From contig NZ_QAJI01000006.1 in assembly GCF_003852495.1 (NCBI RefSeq), forward strand, positions 46,694-110,693: DNA of 64,000 nt, given 5' to 3'. This DNA is from Taibaiella sp. KBW10 (GTDB taxonomy: Bacteria > Bacteroidota > Bacteroidia > Chitinophagales > Chitinophagaceae). Made by a program: the position numbers and the translations under genes. Shown here piece after piece: positions 34,997 to 45,432 of this stretch. The notes beneath the pieces were generated by a model. It ran no database searches. It was given only the letters and a program-made list of their open reading frames with translations, and was not told the origin of the DNA. The stretch's first letter is position 1; every line of letters begins with the position of its first letter.

Positions 34997-35836
34997 TTAC
35001 AACTGACTGACCGCCAATATATCTTTATATCTGATGCCTCGATCTGTTTGCTGGAGGCTACATAACTCATTTACGGCGTCATGCTCAAAGTATAAAAGCC
35101 AGTTTTGCGCGACGGCTTCCTCCAATAAAAGTTTCTTCTCCTTCATCGTTTCTAAAGGCCGGGTATCATAAGCCATTACCCAAGGCATGGGAAGGTGGTG
35201 CATACTGGGGAGCAAATCGGCACAATATAAAATTGTCTGGTTGTTGTATTCCAGCTGCGGCAGCATCATAGACTCTGTATGCCCGTTTACTAACCTTACT
35301 TTAAAACCGGAAGCAAAAGTGTCACCGTCCTTACCCTCAAAAAATTGCAACTGCCCGCTTTCTTGTATCGGCAGGATATTCTCCTTTAAAAAAGAGGCTT
35401 TCTCACGGTCGTTTGGATTGATGGCCCAGTCCCAATGGTTTGCATTACTCCAATAAGTGGCATTTTTAAAAGTAGGTACCAGTTTTTCCCCTGCTCTTTT
35501 TACCGCGCCGCCCACATGGTCGAAATGTAAATGGGTCAGGAACACATCCGTTATATCATCGGGGCTGTAGCCGGCATTTTGTATAGACTGGATTAAGCGA
35601 TCATTACCATGCAGGTAATAATGCCCAAAGAATTTTTCATCCTGTTTGTCCCCGATACCGGTATCCACCAGGATTAAACGGCCATCGGTTTCTACCAAAA
35701 GGCAGCGCATGGCCCAAGAGCACATATTATTGTCGTCTGAAGGGTTCAGTTTATTCCATAAAGCCTTAGGTACAACGCCATGCATTGCGCCACCGTCCAG
35801 TTTAAATAAGCCTGTATTTATTGTATGTAATTGCAT
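34997..35836 (-). CDS. MBL-fold metallo-hydrolase
   Basis: 279 aa, no signal peptide. Metal-ligand motif DVFLTHLHFDHVGGAVKR (about 105-115), later VNGHTESMMLPQL and CADLLPSMHHLP provide further ligands, FEHDAVNEL the last His. Its N-terminal MHGVVPKALWNKL and DTGIGDKQDEKFF are typical of the lactonase-like (AttM/AiiB-like, quorum-quenching related) group of the superfamily, but the substrate cannot be deduced. Neighbouring S9 peptidase gene upstream (37 bp gap) may be co-transcribed. Confidence 0.88.
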   Translation of the reverse strand: MQLHTINTGLFKLDGGAMHGVVPKALWNKLNPSDDNNMCSWAMRCLLVETDGRLILVDTGIGDKQDEKFFGHYYLHGNDRLIQSIQNAGYSPDDITDVFLTHLHFDHVGGAVKRAGEKLVPTFKNATYWSNANHWDWAINPNDREKASFLKENILPIQESGQLQFFEGKDGDTFASGFKVRLVNGHTESMMLPQLEYNNQTILYCADLLPSMHHLPMPWVMAYDTRPLETMKEKKLLLEEAVAQNWLLYFEHDAVNELCSLQQTDRGIRYKDILAVSQL

Positions 35837-35873
35837 TTTTATGATTTTAAGCTAATCGTTGTTGATACGTTTA

Positions 35874-37877
35874 TTATAAGGTTTCTTTCAGCCAGCCAAA
35901 GAACTCGCGCTGCCATACCAAACCATTATGCGGGTGTAATACCCAGTGGTTTTCATTAGGTAAATACAAGAGTTTGCTTTTGATACCTTTGAGTTGAGCG
36001 GCCTGGAACGCCTGCAGCCCCTGCTCAATGGGCACCCTGAAGTCAATACCCCCTTGAATGACCATAATCGGGGTATTCCATTGGTCGATATAATTACTTG
36101 GATTGAATTTAGTATAAGCGTCCGGAATGTTCTTTTGCCAGTAATTGCCACCAAGGTCAAAGTTGGCAAACCATAACTCTTCTGTAGTGCCGTACCAGCT
36201 CTTCATATCAAATAGGCCATCATGGGCAATAAAGGTTTTAAACCTGTTTTGATGAATACCGGCCAGCATAAATACACTGTATCCACCATAGCTCGCACCG
36301 ACACAACCTAAACGGTTCTTATCTACATAAGTTTCTTTGGAAACCGCATCGATTGCGGCCAGGTAGTCGCGCATGGGCTGTCCGCCCCAGTCTTTACTGA
36401 TGGCTTCATTCCATTGGGTACCCCATCCCGGCATGCCACGACGATTGGGTGCCACAACGATATAGCCATTTGCAGCCATCAGGGCAAAGTTCCAGCGTAC
36501 ACTATAGAATTGGGTTAAAGCCGATTGTGGCCCTCCCTGACAGTATAATAAGGTTGGGTATTTCTTTGTTTTATCAAAATTTGGAGGATAGACCACCCAA
36601 ACGCCCATTTGTTTGCCATCCGAAGTCGTTACCATCTTTAATTCAGAACTACACATCGCTGTTTGAGCATACACGTCATCATTGGCATGAGACATTTGCT
36701 TCATACTACCATTGGCAAGGCTTACTTTATAGAGTTCCGCACTATGATTCATATCTGTGCGGCTTACGATAATTTCTTTTTTATTTTGTGCGACTACGCC
36801 GGTAATGTCAAATTGACCATCTGTAATCTGCTTAACCCTGCCCGGGGTGGTTATATTTACCGAGAACAATTGTTGTGTGCCTCTGTATGCAGCATTAAAA
36901 TAAATGGTTTTGGCATCATTGCTCCAGATAAAGTCACCATCAACCGTTTCATTCCATGCTGCGGTCAGGTTTGTTTTCTTTTTTGTGGCCAGATCCATGA
37001 TGATCAAATCTGTTTTGTCGGCTTCGAAGCCATCCCTTGCCATACTGGTCCACGCAATATAATTGCCATCGGGGCTAAATAAGGGTTTGGTGTCATAACC
37101 CATCATGCCCTTACTCCAGTTGGTGGTAGTTCCCTCATTAAGATCATAGGCATATAAATCGGTATTGGTGCTTTGCGCATAAGCTTTTCCTTTGGCCTTT
37201 TTACACACATAAATCAGGGTTTTGCCATCATTGCTGAAAACAAAATCTTCTGCTCCGCCAAAGGGCACTTGTGGTGCATAATACGGTTCGTCCTTCATGA
37301 TGTCTTTCTGCTCGCTGCTGTTGACCGAGGTCAGAAAGATATGTGAGTAGCTGCCATCATTCCAGTAATCCCAGTGGCGGATATCCAAATCTTCAAATAT
37401 ATAGGCAGTACTATTGGGTACATCATTGTATTTCGCATTGCCTTTTACCTTACCAAGGGCAACAGGCATGCTGAAGGCAATTGTTTTGCCATCGGCTGCA
37501 ATACGCACATTCGTGGCTTCCTTCAAACCCGAATGGATCCTGGTCCAGGTAACACCATTGTCTTTGCTGACAAATAAAGACCCGTCATTCAGGGCATACA
37601 GGCCGTTTTTGTCCCATTGTACAAATTGTTTGCCTTGCAAAATAGTCGTAGGCTTACTCTCTCCCGTAGACACATTGAGCAGATATTGCGTTTTATTGCT
37701 TTTTTCCGTAACAAGATCCGTATTGGAAATAGTGTATAAGAGGGTATTGCCATCCGGTAAAGGTGCCTGAGCACTTACCCGGCCCAGTTTCCATAAGGTT
37801 TCCGGAGTTAATAATTGTTGTTGTGCTTGAGCCATTATAGAAGCAAAAGAGAAGAATAGTAAAGACAATTTTTTCAT
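35874..37877 (-). CDS. S9 family peptidase (dipeptidyl/acyl-aminoacyl peptidase type), exported
   Basis: 667 aa. Signal peptide (1-18), a WD40/TolB-like propeller (about 25-410; SPDGNYIAWTSMARDGFE, WSNDAKTIYF), then the S9 hydrolase domain: VAPNRRGMPGWG, nucleophile Ser in GCVGASYGGYSVFMLAG (about 525), Asp in VIQGGIDFRVPIEQG and His in NENHWVLHPHN. It trims peptides in the periplasm and differs from the S9A enzyme at 16803 in having the GASYGG elbow and the TolB-like propeller. Divergent from nadA with a 277-bp gap. Confidence 0.92.
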   Translation of the reverse strand: MKKLSLLFFSFASIMAQAQQQLLTPETLWKLGRVSAQAPLPDGNTLLYTISNTDLVTEKSNKTQYLLNVSTGESKPTTILQGKQFVQWDKNGLYALNDGSLFVSKDNGVTWTRIHSGLKEATNVRIAADGKTIAFSMPVALGKVKGNAKYNDVPNSTAYIFEDLDIRHWDYWNDGSYSHIFLTSVNSSEQKDIMKDEPYYAPQVPFGGAEDFVFSNDGKTLIYVCKKAKGKAYAQSTNTDLYAYDLNEGTTTNWSKGMMGYDTKPLFSPDGNYIAWTSMARDGFEADKTDLIIMDLATKKKTNLTAAWNETVDGDFIWSNDAKTIYFNAAYRGTQQLFSVNITTPGRVKQITDGQFDITGVVAQNKKEIIVSRTDMNHSAELYKVSLANGSMKQMSHANDDVYAQTAMCSSELKMVTTSDGKQMGVWVVYPPNFDKTKKYPTLLYCQGGPQSALTQFYSVRWNFALMAANGYIVVAPNRRGMPGWGTQWNEAISKDWGGQPMRDYLAAIDAVSKETYVDKNRLGCVGASYGGYSVFMLAGIHQNRFKTFIAHDGLFDMKSWYGTTEELWFANFDLGGNYWQKNIPDAYTKFNPSNYIDQWNTPIMVIQGGIDFRVPIEQGLQAFQAAQLKGIKSKLLYLPNENHWVLHPHNGLVWQREFFGWLKETL

Positions 37878-38154
37878 GTCAGATAAAATAATTTTTCAAT
37901 TAAGAATATCTGACAAATCTACAAAAAACAAAACGATTCTGTCTATTAGCGGCTATTTTCCGGAGGAGCTGTATTTTTGCAGCAGATATGCGGTGCTTAT
38001 TCGGGGGCAACCAGAACACATAATCGGGTCTTTGGGCAGCCTGCTGTTTCACCGGCCGGCCGTATTCAGAAATTAACAAGATGATAATTAAAATTTAGCC
38101 GTTATTTGTCGGCTAATTGTCATAAATTACAATTACAAAAAGAAGGATAATAAA

Positions 38155-39180
38155 ATGGAACATACTGATAATTTCCCCGCACTTATGGCACAAGTACCAT
38201 CCAAAGGTTATTTGGATGTACCTATCGATCCGAGATTAGATTTGTTTGAGGAAATAAAACGTTTAAAGAAAGAAAAAAATGCGGTGCTGCTGGCGCATTA
38301 CTATCAGGAATCTGAAATACAGGATATAGCAGATTTTATCGGAGATAGCCTGGCTTTGGCAGAAGCCGCCGCTAAAACGGAGGCAGATATCATCGTATTT
38401 GCCGGTGTTCACTTTATGGCAGAAACGGCAAAAATCCTTAATCCGAATAAAAAGGTTCTCTTACCGGATCTCAATGCCGGCTGTTCACTGAGTGATAGTT
38501 GCCCTCCGGAAAAATTTGCGGCATTCAAAGCGCAGCACCCTGACCATATTGTGATCACCTACATCAACTGTAGCGCGGGTATGAAGGCCTTAAGCGATAT
38601 TATTTGTACCTCTTCCAACGCCAAGGCGATTGTAGATAGCCTGCCCGAAGACCAGAAAATTATATTTGCCCCGGATAAGAACTTAGGAGGATACATTAAC
38701 CGGGTTACGGGTAGAGATATGTTATTATGGGATGGCGCCTGTATGGTACATGAGATTTTTTCTTTGGAAAAAATAACAAGGTTGAAGGAGCAGCACCCTG
38801 ATGCCAAGCTGATCGCGCATCCGGAATGTGAAGAACCATTACTGAAAATATCAGATTTTGTAGGCTCAACTTCCCAGCTGTTGGCATTTGTTGAAAAAGA
38901 TCCTGCCAGTACCTTTATTGTCGCTACGGAATCGGGCATTTTGCATCAGATGCAGAAAAATGCACCGCTTAAAACCCTGATTGCTGCACCACCCGAAAAT
39001 AATTGTGCCTGTAATGACTGTCCGTATATGAAGCTAAATACTTTAGAAAAACTTTATTTATGTCTTAAGTATGAAACACCGGAAATTCTGATGGAAGAAA
39101 GCTTGCGTTTAGCCGCTAAGAAACCGATGGATAAAATGATGGAACTCAGCGCTCAATTCGGATTAATACAGGGAAAATAA
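38155..39180 (+). CDS. nadA: Quinolinate synthase A
   Basis: 341 aa. [28 protein letters not shown] (substrate region), [72 protein letters not shown] and [15 protein letters not shown] supply the conserved Cys ligands of the [4Fe-4S] cluster. It condenses iminoaspartate (made by NadB, gene at 15161) with dihydroxyacetone phosphate to quinolinate. nadC is not in the window. The gap before it (37878-38154) holds no motif that I can name. Confidence 0.95.
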   Translation: MEHTDNFPALMAQVPSKGYLDVPIDPRLDLFEEIKRLKKEKNAVLLAHYYQESEIQDIADFIGDSLALAEAAAKTEADIIVFAGVHFMAETAKILNPNKKVLLPDLNAGCSLSDSCPPEKFAAFKAQHPDHIVITYINCSAGMKALSDIICTSSNAKAIVDSLPEDQKIIFAPDKNLGGYINRVTGRDMLLWDGACMVHEIFSLEKITRLKEQHPDAKLIAHPECEEPLLKISDFVGSTSQLLAFVEKDPASTFIVATESGILHQMQKNAPLKTLIAAPPENNCACNDCPYMKLNTLEKLYLCLKYETPEILMEESLRLAAKKPMDKMMELSAQFGLIQGK

Positions 39181-39202
39181 ATAATTTATAAGGAGAAATT
39201 TG

Positions 39203-39238
39203 AAAGTTGGCTATGAATTATCATAGTCAACTTTTTTT
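39203..39238 (+). terminator. Terminator after nadA
   Basis: Stem AAAGTTGgCTATGA / TCATAGtCAACTTT with an ATTA loop and one mismatch, then a run of T. Confidence 0.8.
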
Positions 39239-39247
39239 GTATGTTAG

Positions 39248-39277
39248 TTGAAATTTACTTTCTTTTAACTATCTTTA
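39248..39277 (+). promoter_or_regulatory. Promoter for the type B cargo gene
   Basis: TTG (39248-39250), 19-bp spacer, TATCTTTA (39270-39277; 7 of 8 matches... one mismatch to TAnnTTTG), leader about 55 nt. Confidence 0.45.
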
Positions 39278-39337
39278 AGCAATTTTTGTTATTTTTAATA
39301 CAAAAATCCCCTGATTTCACCATATTAAAAAATCATT

Positions 39338-41818
39338 ATGAAATTGAGTATTACCAAAATCAGTTGCATTCTTTTATTGTGTATAAGTCATCTGTTTGTT
39401 AGCCAAAAGGCACAGGCACAGTTGGTTATTGTAGACAATGTAACTGCAGCACAACTGGTTAATAAATTGGTGGGCGTAGGCGTTACAACCCTGAATCCAT
39501 CCCTTTCCTGTCGTACCGGGGCGAGTGCCTCTTTTTCCGGTACCAGTAATTTAGGCATTGATAGCGGAATTGTATTGACAACCGGTGCTGCGAAGACCAA
39601 TGTCGCTACTTTTACGACCGGGATAGATGCGATGGCCACACAGGACATGCTGTCTCTTGGAGCAGGTGGGGCGGGAGATGCAGAATTGTCTCAATTAGTT
39701 GGTAATGCAACAACCAATAATGCCTGTATCTTGCAATTTGACTTTATACCGGCAGGGGATACGGTTAAATTCCAGTATGTTTTCGGTTCAGAAGAGTATC
39801 CGGAATATGCCTGTTCTCAGTATAATGATGTATTTGCTTTCTTAATATCCGGTCCCGGGATCGTTTCGAATACGCCTATTGCAGGTAAAAGAAATATTGC
39901 CTTAGTACCCGGAACGAATCTGCCGATTGCCATTAATACGGTAAATGGTGGTGCAGGGGTCAATGGTAATATTAATACCTGTAACCAGCTAGGACCGGGT
40001 TCTCCTTTTACGGCCTATTATGTAAATAACCTTACGCCGGTCGTGAATCCGAATATCGTTTTTGACGGGATGACTACCGTACTTACAGCCATACAAAGCG
40101 TAACTCCTTGTGATACCTACAGATTGAAATTGGCGGTTGCCGATGTTATTGATGGTAGCCTGAATTCCGGTGTATTTTTGAAAGCAGGTAGTCTGAGCTC
40201 TATCGCTCTCAATGCCGGTGCCAGCGGGATGAATGTAACTGTGAGTGATACCGCCTTTATCGTAAGAGGATGTCCTAAAGCAGATGTAACGATTACCAGA
40301 GCTGCCGCTTCTCCCACGCCATTGAATGTACCTTATAGCCTTTCCGGTACCGCGGTTAACGGAGTGGATTATGAACTTTTGAATGGGGTCGTTACCATAC
40401 CGGCTAATGCGACTACCGGCCATGTTTTTGTTAAGGCTTTGCCGGTGCCTACGACCGGAGCCGACAAAACGGTATGGATCAAATTCTTATCGCCTTATAG
40501 TTGTGGAGGCAATCCTATTGTATTGGATTCTGCAATTGTAGTGATCCAGGATTCTATTCACGTGACCATCGATGTGGGTGATACGGCAATGTGTTTTGGA
40601 CAGTTGTTGGATGTCAATGTTGTAACGGATACTATTTTCGGGCCTTTAAATTATACCTGGAATCCTAATATAGGCGTTACCGCACCTACCATAAATTTTG
40701 CCAGTATCAATTTCCCTGGCCCCGGAATACATACGTATAACCTCTATGTAAATATTCCTTCTCTGGATACCAATTGTCGTGTATCTAATGCCCGCTTTAC
40801 AGTCGATGTGCAAAAAATACATGTGAATATCGGTCGGGATACAGCGATCTGTTCTTACGATATGCTGCATTTATTTGCCGAGGTCAGTCCGCAGGATACC
40901 GGTACTTATACTTATAAGTGGTTACCCGAAAACTTATTTAATAATCCGTATTCCGTAGCGCCCGTATTTAGCAATAATGCGAGTACCGATATTGTAGCAG
41001 TGGCCACAACCCCTGCGGGTTGTATCGGGTCCGATACGATGAGGGTGACGGTCTACCCGGGAGAATTTTTAAATGTCTTGCCCGGCGATACCGCGATATG
41101 CCCGACAAAATCCGTTCCGATAACTGCGTATAGTACTATTGAGAACCAGCCTATTGATAATGATAATGTATATACCTGGACACCGAGTACCTGGGTGAGC
41201 AATCCATCTGCATTAACGCCTTTATTCAGCCCCTTAACCAGCACGCAGTTCCGATTACTGGCTAAGAGTAAATACGGTTGTATTGATACTTCTTTTGTCA
41301 ACATCACCGTACATCCAAATGCTGCGGTAAGTTTACCGGATTCGGTAGTGATGTGGTTGGGAGAAACCTATCAATTGGAACCTTCGACCAATGCATCCCA
41401 TTTTTCATGGTTCCCGGTATCGGGTATTAGTAATGCTTCTTTGTCCAATCCGATATTCAGCCCTCTGGTGAATACCCGTTACTTCTATACAGCTAGTACA
41501 GACGAAGGTTGTACTGTGGTCGACTCTATTGACTTTATCGTAAAACAGGATGGGGTTGCTGATATGCCGAATGCATTTAACCCGAATAAAACTACGTTTA
41601 AGCCAAATTACAGAGGTAATTTTGAATTGGAAGCTTTTGAAATATACAATCGCTGGGGACAAAAAGTCTTTAGTTCTACCTCAATCAATAGCGGTTGGGA
41701 TGGTACCTTAAATGGTGCCGTACAACCTATGGGCGTGTACATTTACAACATCCGTTTAAGAGACAGCCGTAGTGGAAAAACGATCAATAAAACAGGTAAT
41801 GTTACCATGGTCAGATAA
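39338..41818 (+). CDS. Choice-of-anchor L / T9SS type B sorting domain surface protein
   Basis: 826 aa. Signal peptide (1-28, ending SQKAQAQ), choice-of-anchor L domain (about 30-285: TAAQLVNKLVGVGVTTLNPSL, GIDSGIVLTTGAAKTNV, FQYVFGSEEYPEYACSQYND), a Calx-beta-like domain (ADVTITRAAASPTPLNVPY), three to four PKD/Ig-like modules with DTAICSYD / DTAICPTK starts, and the C-terminal type B domain (MPNAFNPNK, FEIYNRWGQKVF, GWDGTLNG). It is very likely secreted by T9SS with help of the PorP/SprF protein encoded 196 bp downstream. Confidence 0.9.
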   Translation: MKLSITKISCILLLCISHLFVSQKAQAQLVIVDNVTAAQLVNKLVGVGVTTLNPSLSCRTGASASFSGTSNLGIDSGIVLTTGAAKTNVATFTTGIDAMATQDMLSLGAGGAGDAELSQLVGNATTNNACILQFDFIPAGDTVKFQYVFGSEEYPEYACSQYNDVFAFLISGPGIVSNTPIAGKRNIALVPGTNLPIAINTVNGGAGVNGNINTCNQLGPGSPFTAYYVNNLTPVVNPNIVFDGMTTVLTAIQSVTPCDTYRLKLAVADVIDGSLNSGVFLKAGSLSSIALNAGASGMNVTVSDTAFIVRGCPKADVTITRAAASPTPLNVPYSLSGTAVNGVDYELLNGVVTIPANATTGHVFVKALPVPTTGADKTVWIKFLSPYSCGGNPIVLDSAIVVIQDSIHVTIDVGDTAMCFGQLLDVNVVTDTIFGPLNYTWNPNIGVTAPTINFASINFPGPGIHTYNLYVNIPSLDTNCRVSNARFTVDVQKIHVNIGRDTAICSYDMLHLFAEVSPQDTGTYTYKWLPENLFNNPYSVAPVFSNNASTDIVAVATTPAGCIGSDTMRVTVYPGEFLNVLPGDTAICPTKSVPITAYSTIENQPIDNDNVYTWTPSTWVSNPSALTPLFSPLTSTQFRLLAKSKYGCIDTSFVNITVHPNAAVSLPDSVVMWLGETYQLEPSTNASHFSWFPVSGISNASLSNPIFSPLVNTRYFYTASTDEGCTVVDSIDFIVKQDGVADMPNAFNPNKTTFKPNYRGNFELEAFEIYNRWGQKVFSSTSINSGWDGTLNGAVQPMGVYIYNIRLRDSRSGKTINKTGNVTMVR

Positions 41819-41958
41819 GAACCTGAAGTCTAAGCCAATGCAAATTGGCGTGCTGATTTAAGGGTTTTTTCTGAAAAAAATAAATAATTAAAAAAAAATT
41901 AAGAAAAAGTAAGGAAAATCAAATTTTTTTTTGGACTTTTAATGCCTTAAAGCCTTTT

Positions 41959-41988
41959 TTGGTTTTCGTCTCAATTTAAAAATATTTG
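41959..41988 (+). promoter_or_regulatory. Promoter for the PorP/SprF gene
   Basis: TTG (41959-41961), 19-bp spacer, AATATTTG (41981-41988; one mismatch). A separate small hairpin GCCAAT/ATTGGC at 41834-41849 follows the upstream stop codon and may be a weak terminator, so this gene can be expressed independently. Confidence 0.5.
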
Positions 41989-42014
41989 TTAATCAGTCTA
42001 ACAATTTATAAAAT

Positions 42015-43070
42015 ATGAAGTGTAGAAATACTATCGCCGGTGCTTTATTGTTTGCAACGTCTATCTTATCTGTAGGAAATGCAAATGCGCAGGATGTGCA
42101 CTTTACCCAATTCAACGCATCACCGCTTACCATTAATCCTGCGTTTACAGGTGCGTTCCAAGGAGAGTACAGAGTATCTGCTGTATATCGTGATCAATGG
42201 CGCAGTGCTTTGGGTACTGCAGCGTTTAAGACTTATGCCGTATCTGTAGATATGCCACTGATCAGAGACATCTCTGTAGATGATTATTTGGCCGGAGGCT
42301 TACAACTTTACAATGACAGAGCCGGAGACGGCAATCTGAATAATTTTTCAGGTTTGGCTTCCATAGCCTATCATAAATTTTTAGGCAATGAAGGTAAAAT
42401 GGCTTTAACAGTCGGCTTACAAGGAGGCTATTCCAGCAAGAATTTAGACTTAAGTAAGTTATATTTTGCAGGAGACTTCAATGAGGGTGGCTGGAATCAA
42501 GGAATTGATCCAACCTGGGGCAACCTGAACAACAGAGTAGGCAGTTGGGTAGTGAATGCGGGCCTTGCCTGGTCACATGCCGCTTCTGATAAATTTTCCT
42601 ATACGCTGGGAGTTGGTGCCAATAACCTGACACAACCATTAGAATCTTTCCAAAAGCAAAGAGCGACTAAAGATGTAGGCTTAGGTATTCGTTATACGGC
42701 GCAAGCAGGTGCTGTGATCGGTGTCAGCGAGCGTTTCAGTATCAGACCGGCATTTTTGTATCAGTCTCAAGCTGCTGCAACTGAATTAGTTGGCGGTGCG
42801 GAAGTACATTACAAATTAGGAGATGAATATATGTTCCCGGGTGCGCCTGCTATCTATGCAGGTGGATGGTATCGCTATCAGGATGCCGCTATGATGACTT
42901 TAGGCGTTGAGTTTAAAGGATTCAGAATCGGTGCCGGATATGACTTCAATACCTCAGCTTTAAAGTCCAGCACCGGAGGTAATGGTGGTTTTGAAGTGAT
43001 GTTACGTTACATTGCTGCAAGCCCGATAGAATCTGCCCGTAAGTTATTATACCCTTGTGGTCGATTCTAA
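42015..43070 (+). CDS. PorP/SprF family T9SS outer-membrane protein
   Basis: 351 aa. Signal peptide (1-25) then the family opening VHFTQFNASPLTINPAFTGAF, GEYRVSAVYRDQW and FKTYAVSVD, followed by a 14-strand-like barrel and ending in a short Cys-containing tail (KLLYPCGRF). PorP/SprF proteins help deliver or anchor type B cargo such as SprB. It stands between its likely cargo (39338) and a PorE-like OmpA protein (43145), the normal order of such modules. Confidence 0.92.
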   Translation: MKCRNTIAGALLFATSILSVGNANAQDVHFTQFNASPLTINPAFTGAFQGEYRVSAVYRDQWRSALGTAAFKTYAVSVDMPLIRDISVDDYLAGGLQLYNDRAGDGNLNNFSGLASIAYHKFLGNEGKMALTVGLQGGYSSKNLDLSKLYFAGDFNEGGWNQGIDPTWGNLNNRVGSWVVNAGLAWSHAASDKFSYTLGVGANNLTQPLESFQKQRATKDVGLGIRYTAQAGAVIGVSERFSIRPAFLYQSQAAATELVGGAEVHYKLGDEYMFPGAPAIYAGGWYRYQDAAMMTLGVEFKGFRIGAGYDFNTSALKSSTGGNGGFEVMLRYIAASPIESARKLLYPCGRF

Positions 43071-43144
43071 GTTAAACAGAACAAAATATTTCATTCGTCA
43101 TTTTTGAATTTTCAAAAAATTTCACATTCAACGTTGCATAAAAT

Positions 43145-45352
43145 ATGAAACGCAAACCAATACTATTATTAGCGGCTGCATTAGCATTTACTAGTGTACA
43201 ATCCAATGATCTGTTAGCACAACAAAGAGAAAAAGATAAATATGGTAAACGATCGGACGACCCTGTTGCGAAGCTAGGATACGAGAAGAAATTGCGCTGG
43301 GCAGATGGTTTATTCAAAGATGGTAGCTTTTTTAATGCTGAAGAGTATTACAAACAGTTGCAAATGGAGCAACCCCGTAACCCATACCTGGCTTATCAAA
43401 TAGCCGAAAGTGAATGGAGAATGAGGGATTATGGCAATGCGGCAGCGAGCTATGGTTATGCGTATGATTTAGCAAAGGCAATTTATCCTGAAGCTAAATT
43501 TAAACAAGCAATGATGTTGAAAATGTATGGTAGCTATCCTGAAGCGATCGTAGCATTTGAACAATTCAAAAAGGATAATCCAAAACCGACAAAAGAGATT
43601 AAACTCTTAATAAAACAAACAGAGACAGAAATAAAGGGTTGTCATTTAGGGATGAAGTCTATCGCTAATCCTGAAGCGGCGACAGTAGCCAAATTAGGCC
43701 CAAACATTAACTCTGCCAATACAGAATTATCTCCATTCCCATTGGGTGATAGCGCATTGTTATTCGCTACCATGAATTCGAATGTTGTTATTGATAAAGT
43801 AAAAGAAAAGCGTTCTGATTATGTATCGCGCTTTATGGTTTCTCAGAAAAACAAATTTACTGATGTAAAGGATACGTTTACCTGGGCACTGCCTTTCTTG
43901 GACGGTCGCTTTAACGATCCTAAATATCATGTTGGTAATGGTTACCTTGCAGAAGGTGGAGACCGTTTTTATTTTACGAAGTGTTTAGATCAAAAAGGGG
44001 ATACCGGTTCACTGTGTCGTATTTTTGTATCTGAATTTAAAAATGACCGTTGGGGTAATCCGGAAGAGTTAGGTAACGGAATCAACGAAAACGGTTCTTC
44101 CAGTACACATCCATGTATCGTGAAGATTGGTAAGAAAGAAATCTTGTTCTTTACTTCTGACCGTAAACTGCAAAGCCGTGGTGGTTTCGATATCTGGTAT
44201 TCTGTATATGATGCCCGTTTGAAATCATATCGTCGTCCGCAAAACGTAGGTAAGCAAATCAACACCAAAGGTGATGAAGCCACACCATATTTCGATAACC
44301 GTACCAATAAATTATACTTCTCTTCTAACGGATGGGAAACAATGGGTGGTTACGATGTATTTGAAGCAACAATGGCCGGAAACAGTCCTTCCCGTTATAC
44401 TTCTATGAAGAATATGGGTTATCCTGTAAATACTTCTGCAGATGATTTATACTTCATATTGGACGGTTATGGTAAGCCTGATGGTTATGTTGTTTCTAAC
44501 CGTGTAGGTTCAATAGCATTGAAAAACCCTACTTGTTGTGATGATATCTTCAGAGTTCAGTTTGAACCTAAGCTGAAAGCAATCGGTAAGGTGATTAATG
44601 CCAAAACACAAAAACCGGTAGATGAGGTAGTAGTTAAAATGACCGATGAGAATGGTACTTTAACGACTTTCAATTCTACAGACGGTAATTTTGAGTTTAA
44701 TACGCCAAGAGGTCACTCTTACACCTTTACCGGTGATAAAGCTAAATTTACTTCTTCTCATGCTAATGTAAATACAGAAGGTGTAAAACGCATTGATGCA
44801 GATAACACTGTTGAGATCGTAGTGTATATGAATGAGATTGATTTGAGCTGGTTCCGTATGGATAACGTGTTCTATGATGATAACAAATATACTTTACGTC
44901 CGGAGTCTACTACCGATTTGGAAAAACTGGTAAGCCTGATGAGAGATAATCCATCTTTAAGCGTGAAAATCGCTTCTCATACAGATAGCAGAGGTTCTGA
45001 TGCATCAAACAAAGTATTATCTCAAAACCGTGCTCAGTCTGTAGTTGATTATTTGGTTAACAAAGGCGGTATTGAAAGATCCCGATTAGAAGCAGAAGGT
45101 TATGGCGAAAGCACACCGGCCGCTCCTAATGAAAAAGATGGTAAACCAGATCCGGTAGGACAACAGTTAAATCGTCGTACTGAATTTAAAATTATCAATG
45201 AAGATCCTGCAAAACGCTTGATTTTTGATAGTGCTAAACCAGGTACAATTGGTAGCCAGGAAAAAAATCTACAAGTAGACAATGAAAATGTTCCGGAAGA
45301 AGTAGAGGAGAAATCCAGTTTAAGTAAACCGGGAAGCCGCGTAAACAGATAA
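43145..45352 (+). CDS. PorE-like OmpA family protein of T9SS module
   Basis: 735 aa. Signal peptide (1-25), TPR-like helices (about 40-165: LFKDGSFFNAEEYYKQLQ, YEKKLRWAD), PD40/WD40-like propeller (about 190-460: KEILFFTSDRKLQSRGGFDIW, NKLYFSSNGWETMGGYDVF), carboxypeptidase-regulatory fold (about 478-555) and OmpA C-terminal peptidoglycan-binding domain (about 575-690; SHTDSRGSDASNKVLSQNRAQ). The order TPR-PD40-CpReg-OmpA is that of PorE, which links the T9SS to peptidoglycan. It starts 74 bp after the PorP/SprF gene. Confidence 0.9.
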   Translation: MKRKPILLLAAALAFTSVQSNDLLAQQREKDKYGKRSDDPVAKLGYEKKLRWADGLFKDGSFFNAEEYYKQLQMEQPRNPYLAYQIAESEWRMRDYGNAAASYGYAYDLAKAIYPEAKFKQAMMLKMYGSYPEAIVAFEQFKKDNPKPTKEIKLLIKQTETEIKGCHLGMKSIANPEAATVAKLGPNINSANTELSPFPLGDSALLFATMNSNVVIDKVKEKRSDYVSRFMVSQKNKFTDVKDTFTWALPFLDGRFNDPKYHVGNGYLAEGGDRFYFTKCLDQKGDTGSLCRIFVSEFKNDRWGNPEELGNGINENGSSSTHPCIVKIGKKEILFFTSDRKLQSRGGFDIWYSVYDARLKSYRRPQNVGKQINTKGDEATPYFDNRTNKLYFSSNGWETMGGYDVFEATMAGNSPSRYTSMKNMGYPVNTSADDLYFILDGYGKPDGYVVSNRVGSIALKNPTCCDDIFRVQFEPKLKAIGKVINAKTQKPVDEVVVKMTDENGTLTTFNSTDGNFEFNTPRGHSYTFTGDKAKFTSSHANVNTEGVKRIDADNTVEIVVYMNEIDLSWFRMDNVFYDDNKYTLRPESTTDLEKLVSLMRDNPSLSVKIASHTDSRGSDASNKVLSQNRAQSVVDYLVNKGGIERSRLEAEGYGESTPAAPNEKDGKPDPVGQQLNRRTEFKIINEDPAKRLIFDSAKPGTIGSQEKNLQVDNENVPEEVEEKSSLSKPGSRVNR

Positions 45353-45375
45353 GTTACAAAACTGATTATACTTTA

Positions 45376-45408
45376 AATAGGTTTGTCCCAAGGGCAAACC
45401 TATTTTTT
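45376..45408 (+). terminator. Terminator after the PorE-like gene
   Basis: Stem AATAGGTTTG(t)CCC / GGGCAAACCTATT with one bulge, followed by T6. Confidence 0.85.
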
Positions 45409-45432
45409 ACTTTATTACACAAATTATATCCA

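Noticed and set aside
39989..40423. 144-codon minus-strand open frame
   Set aside because: Antisense to the choice-of-anchor L protein, whose signal peptide and domains continue through this region.
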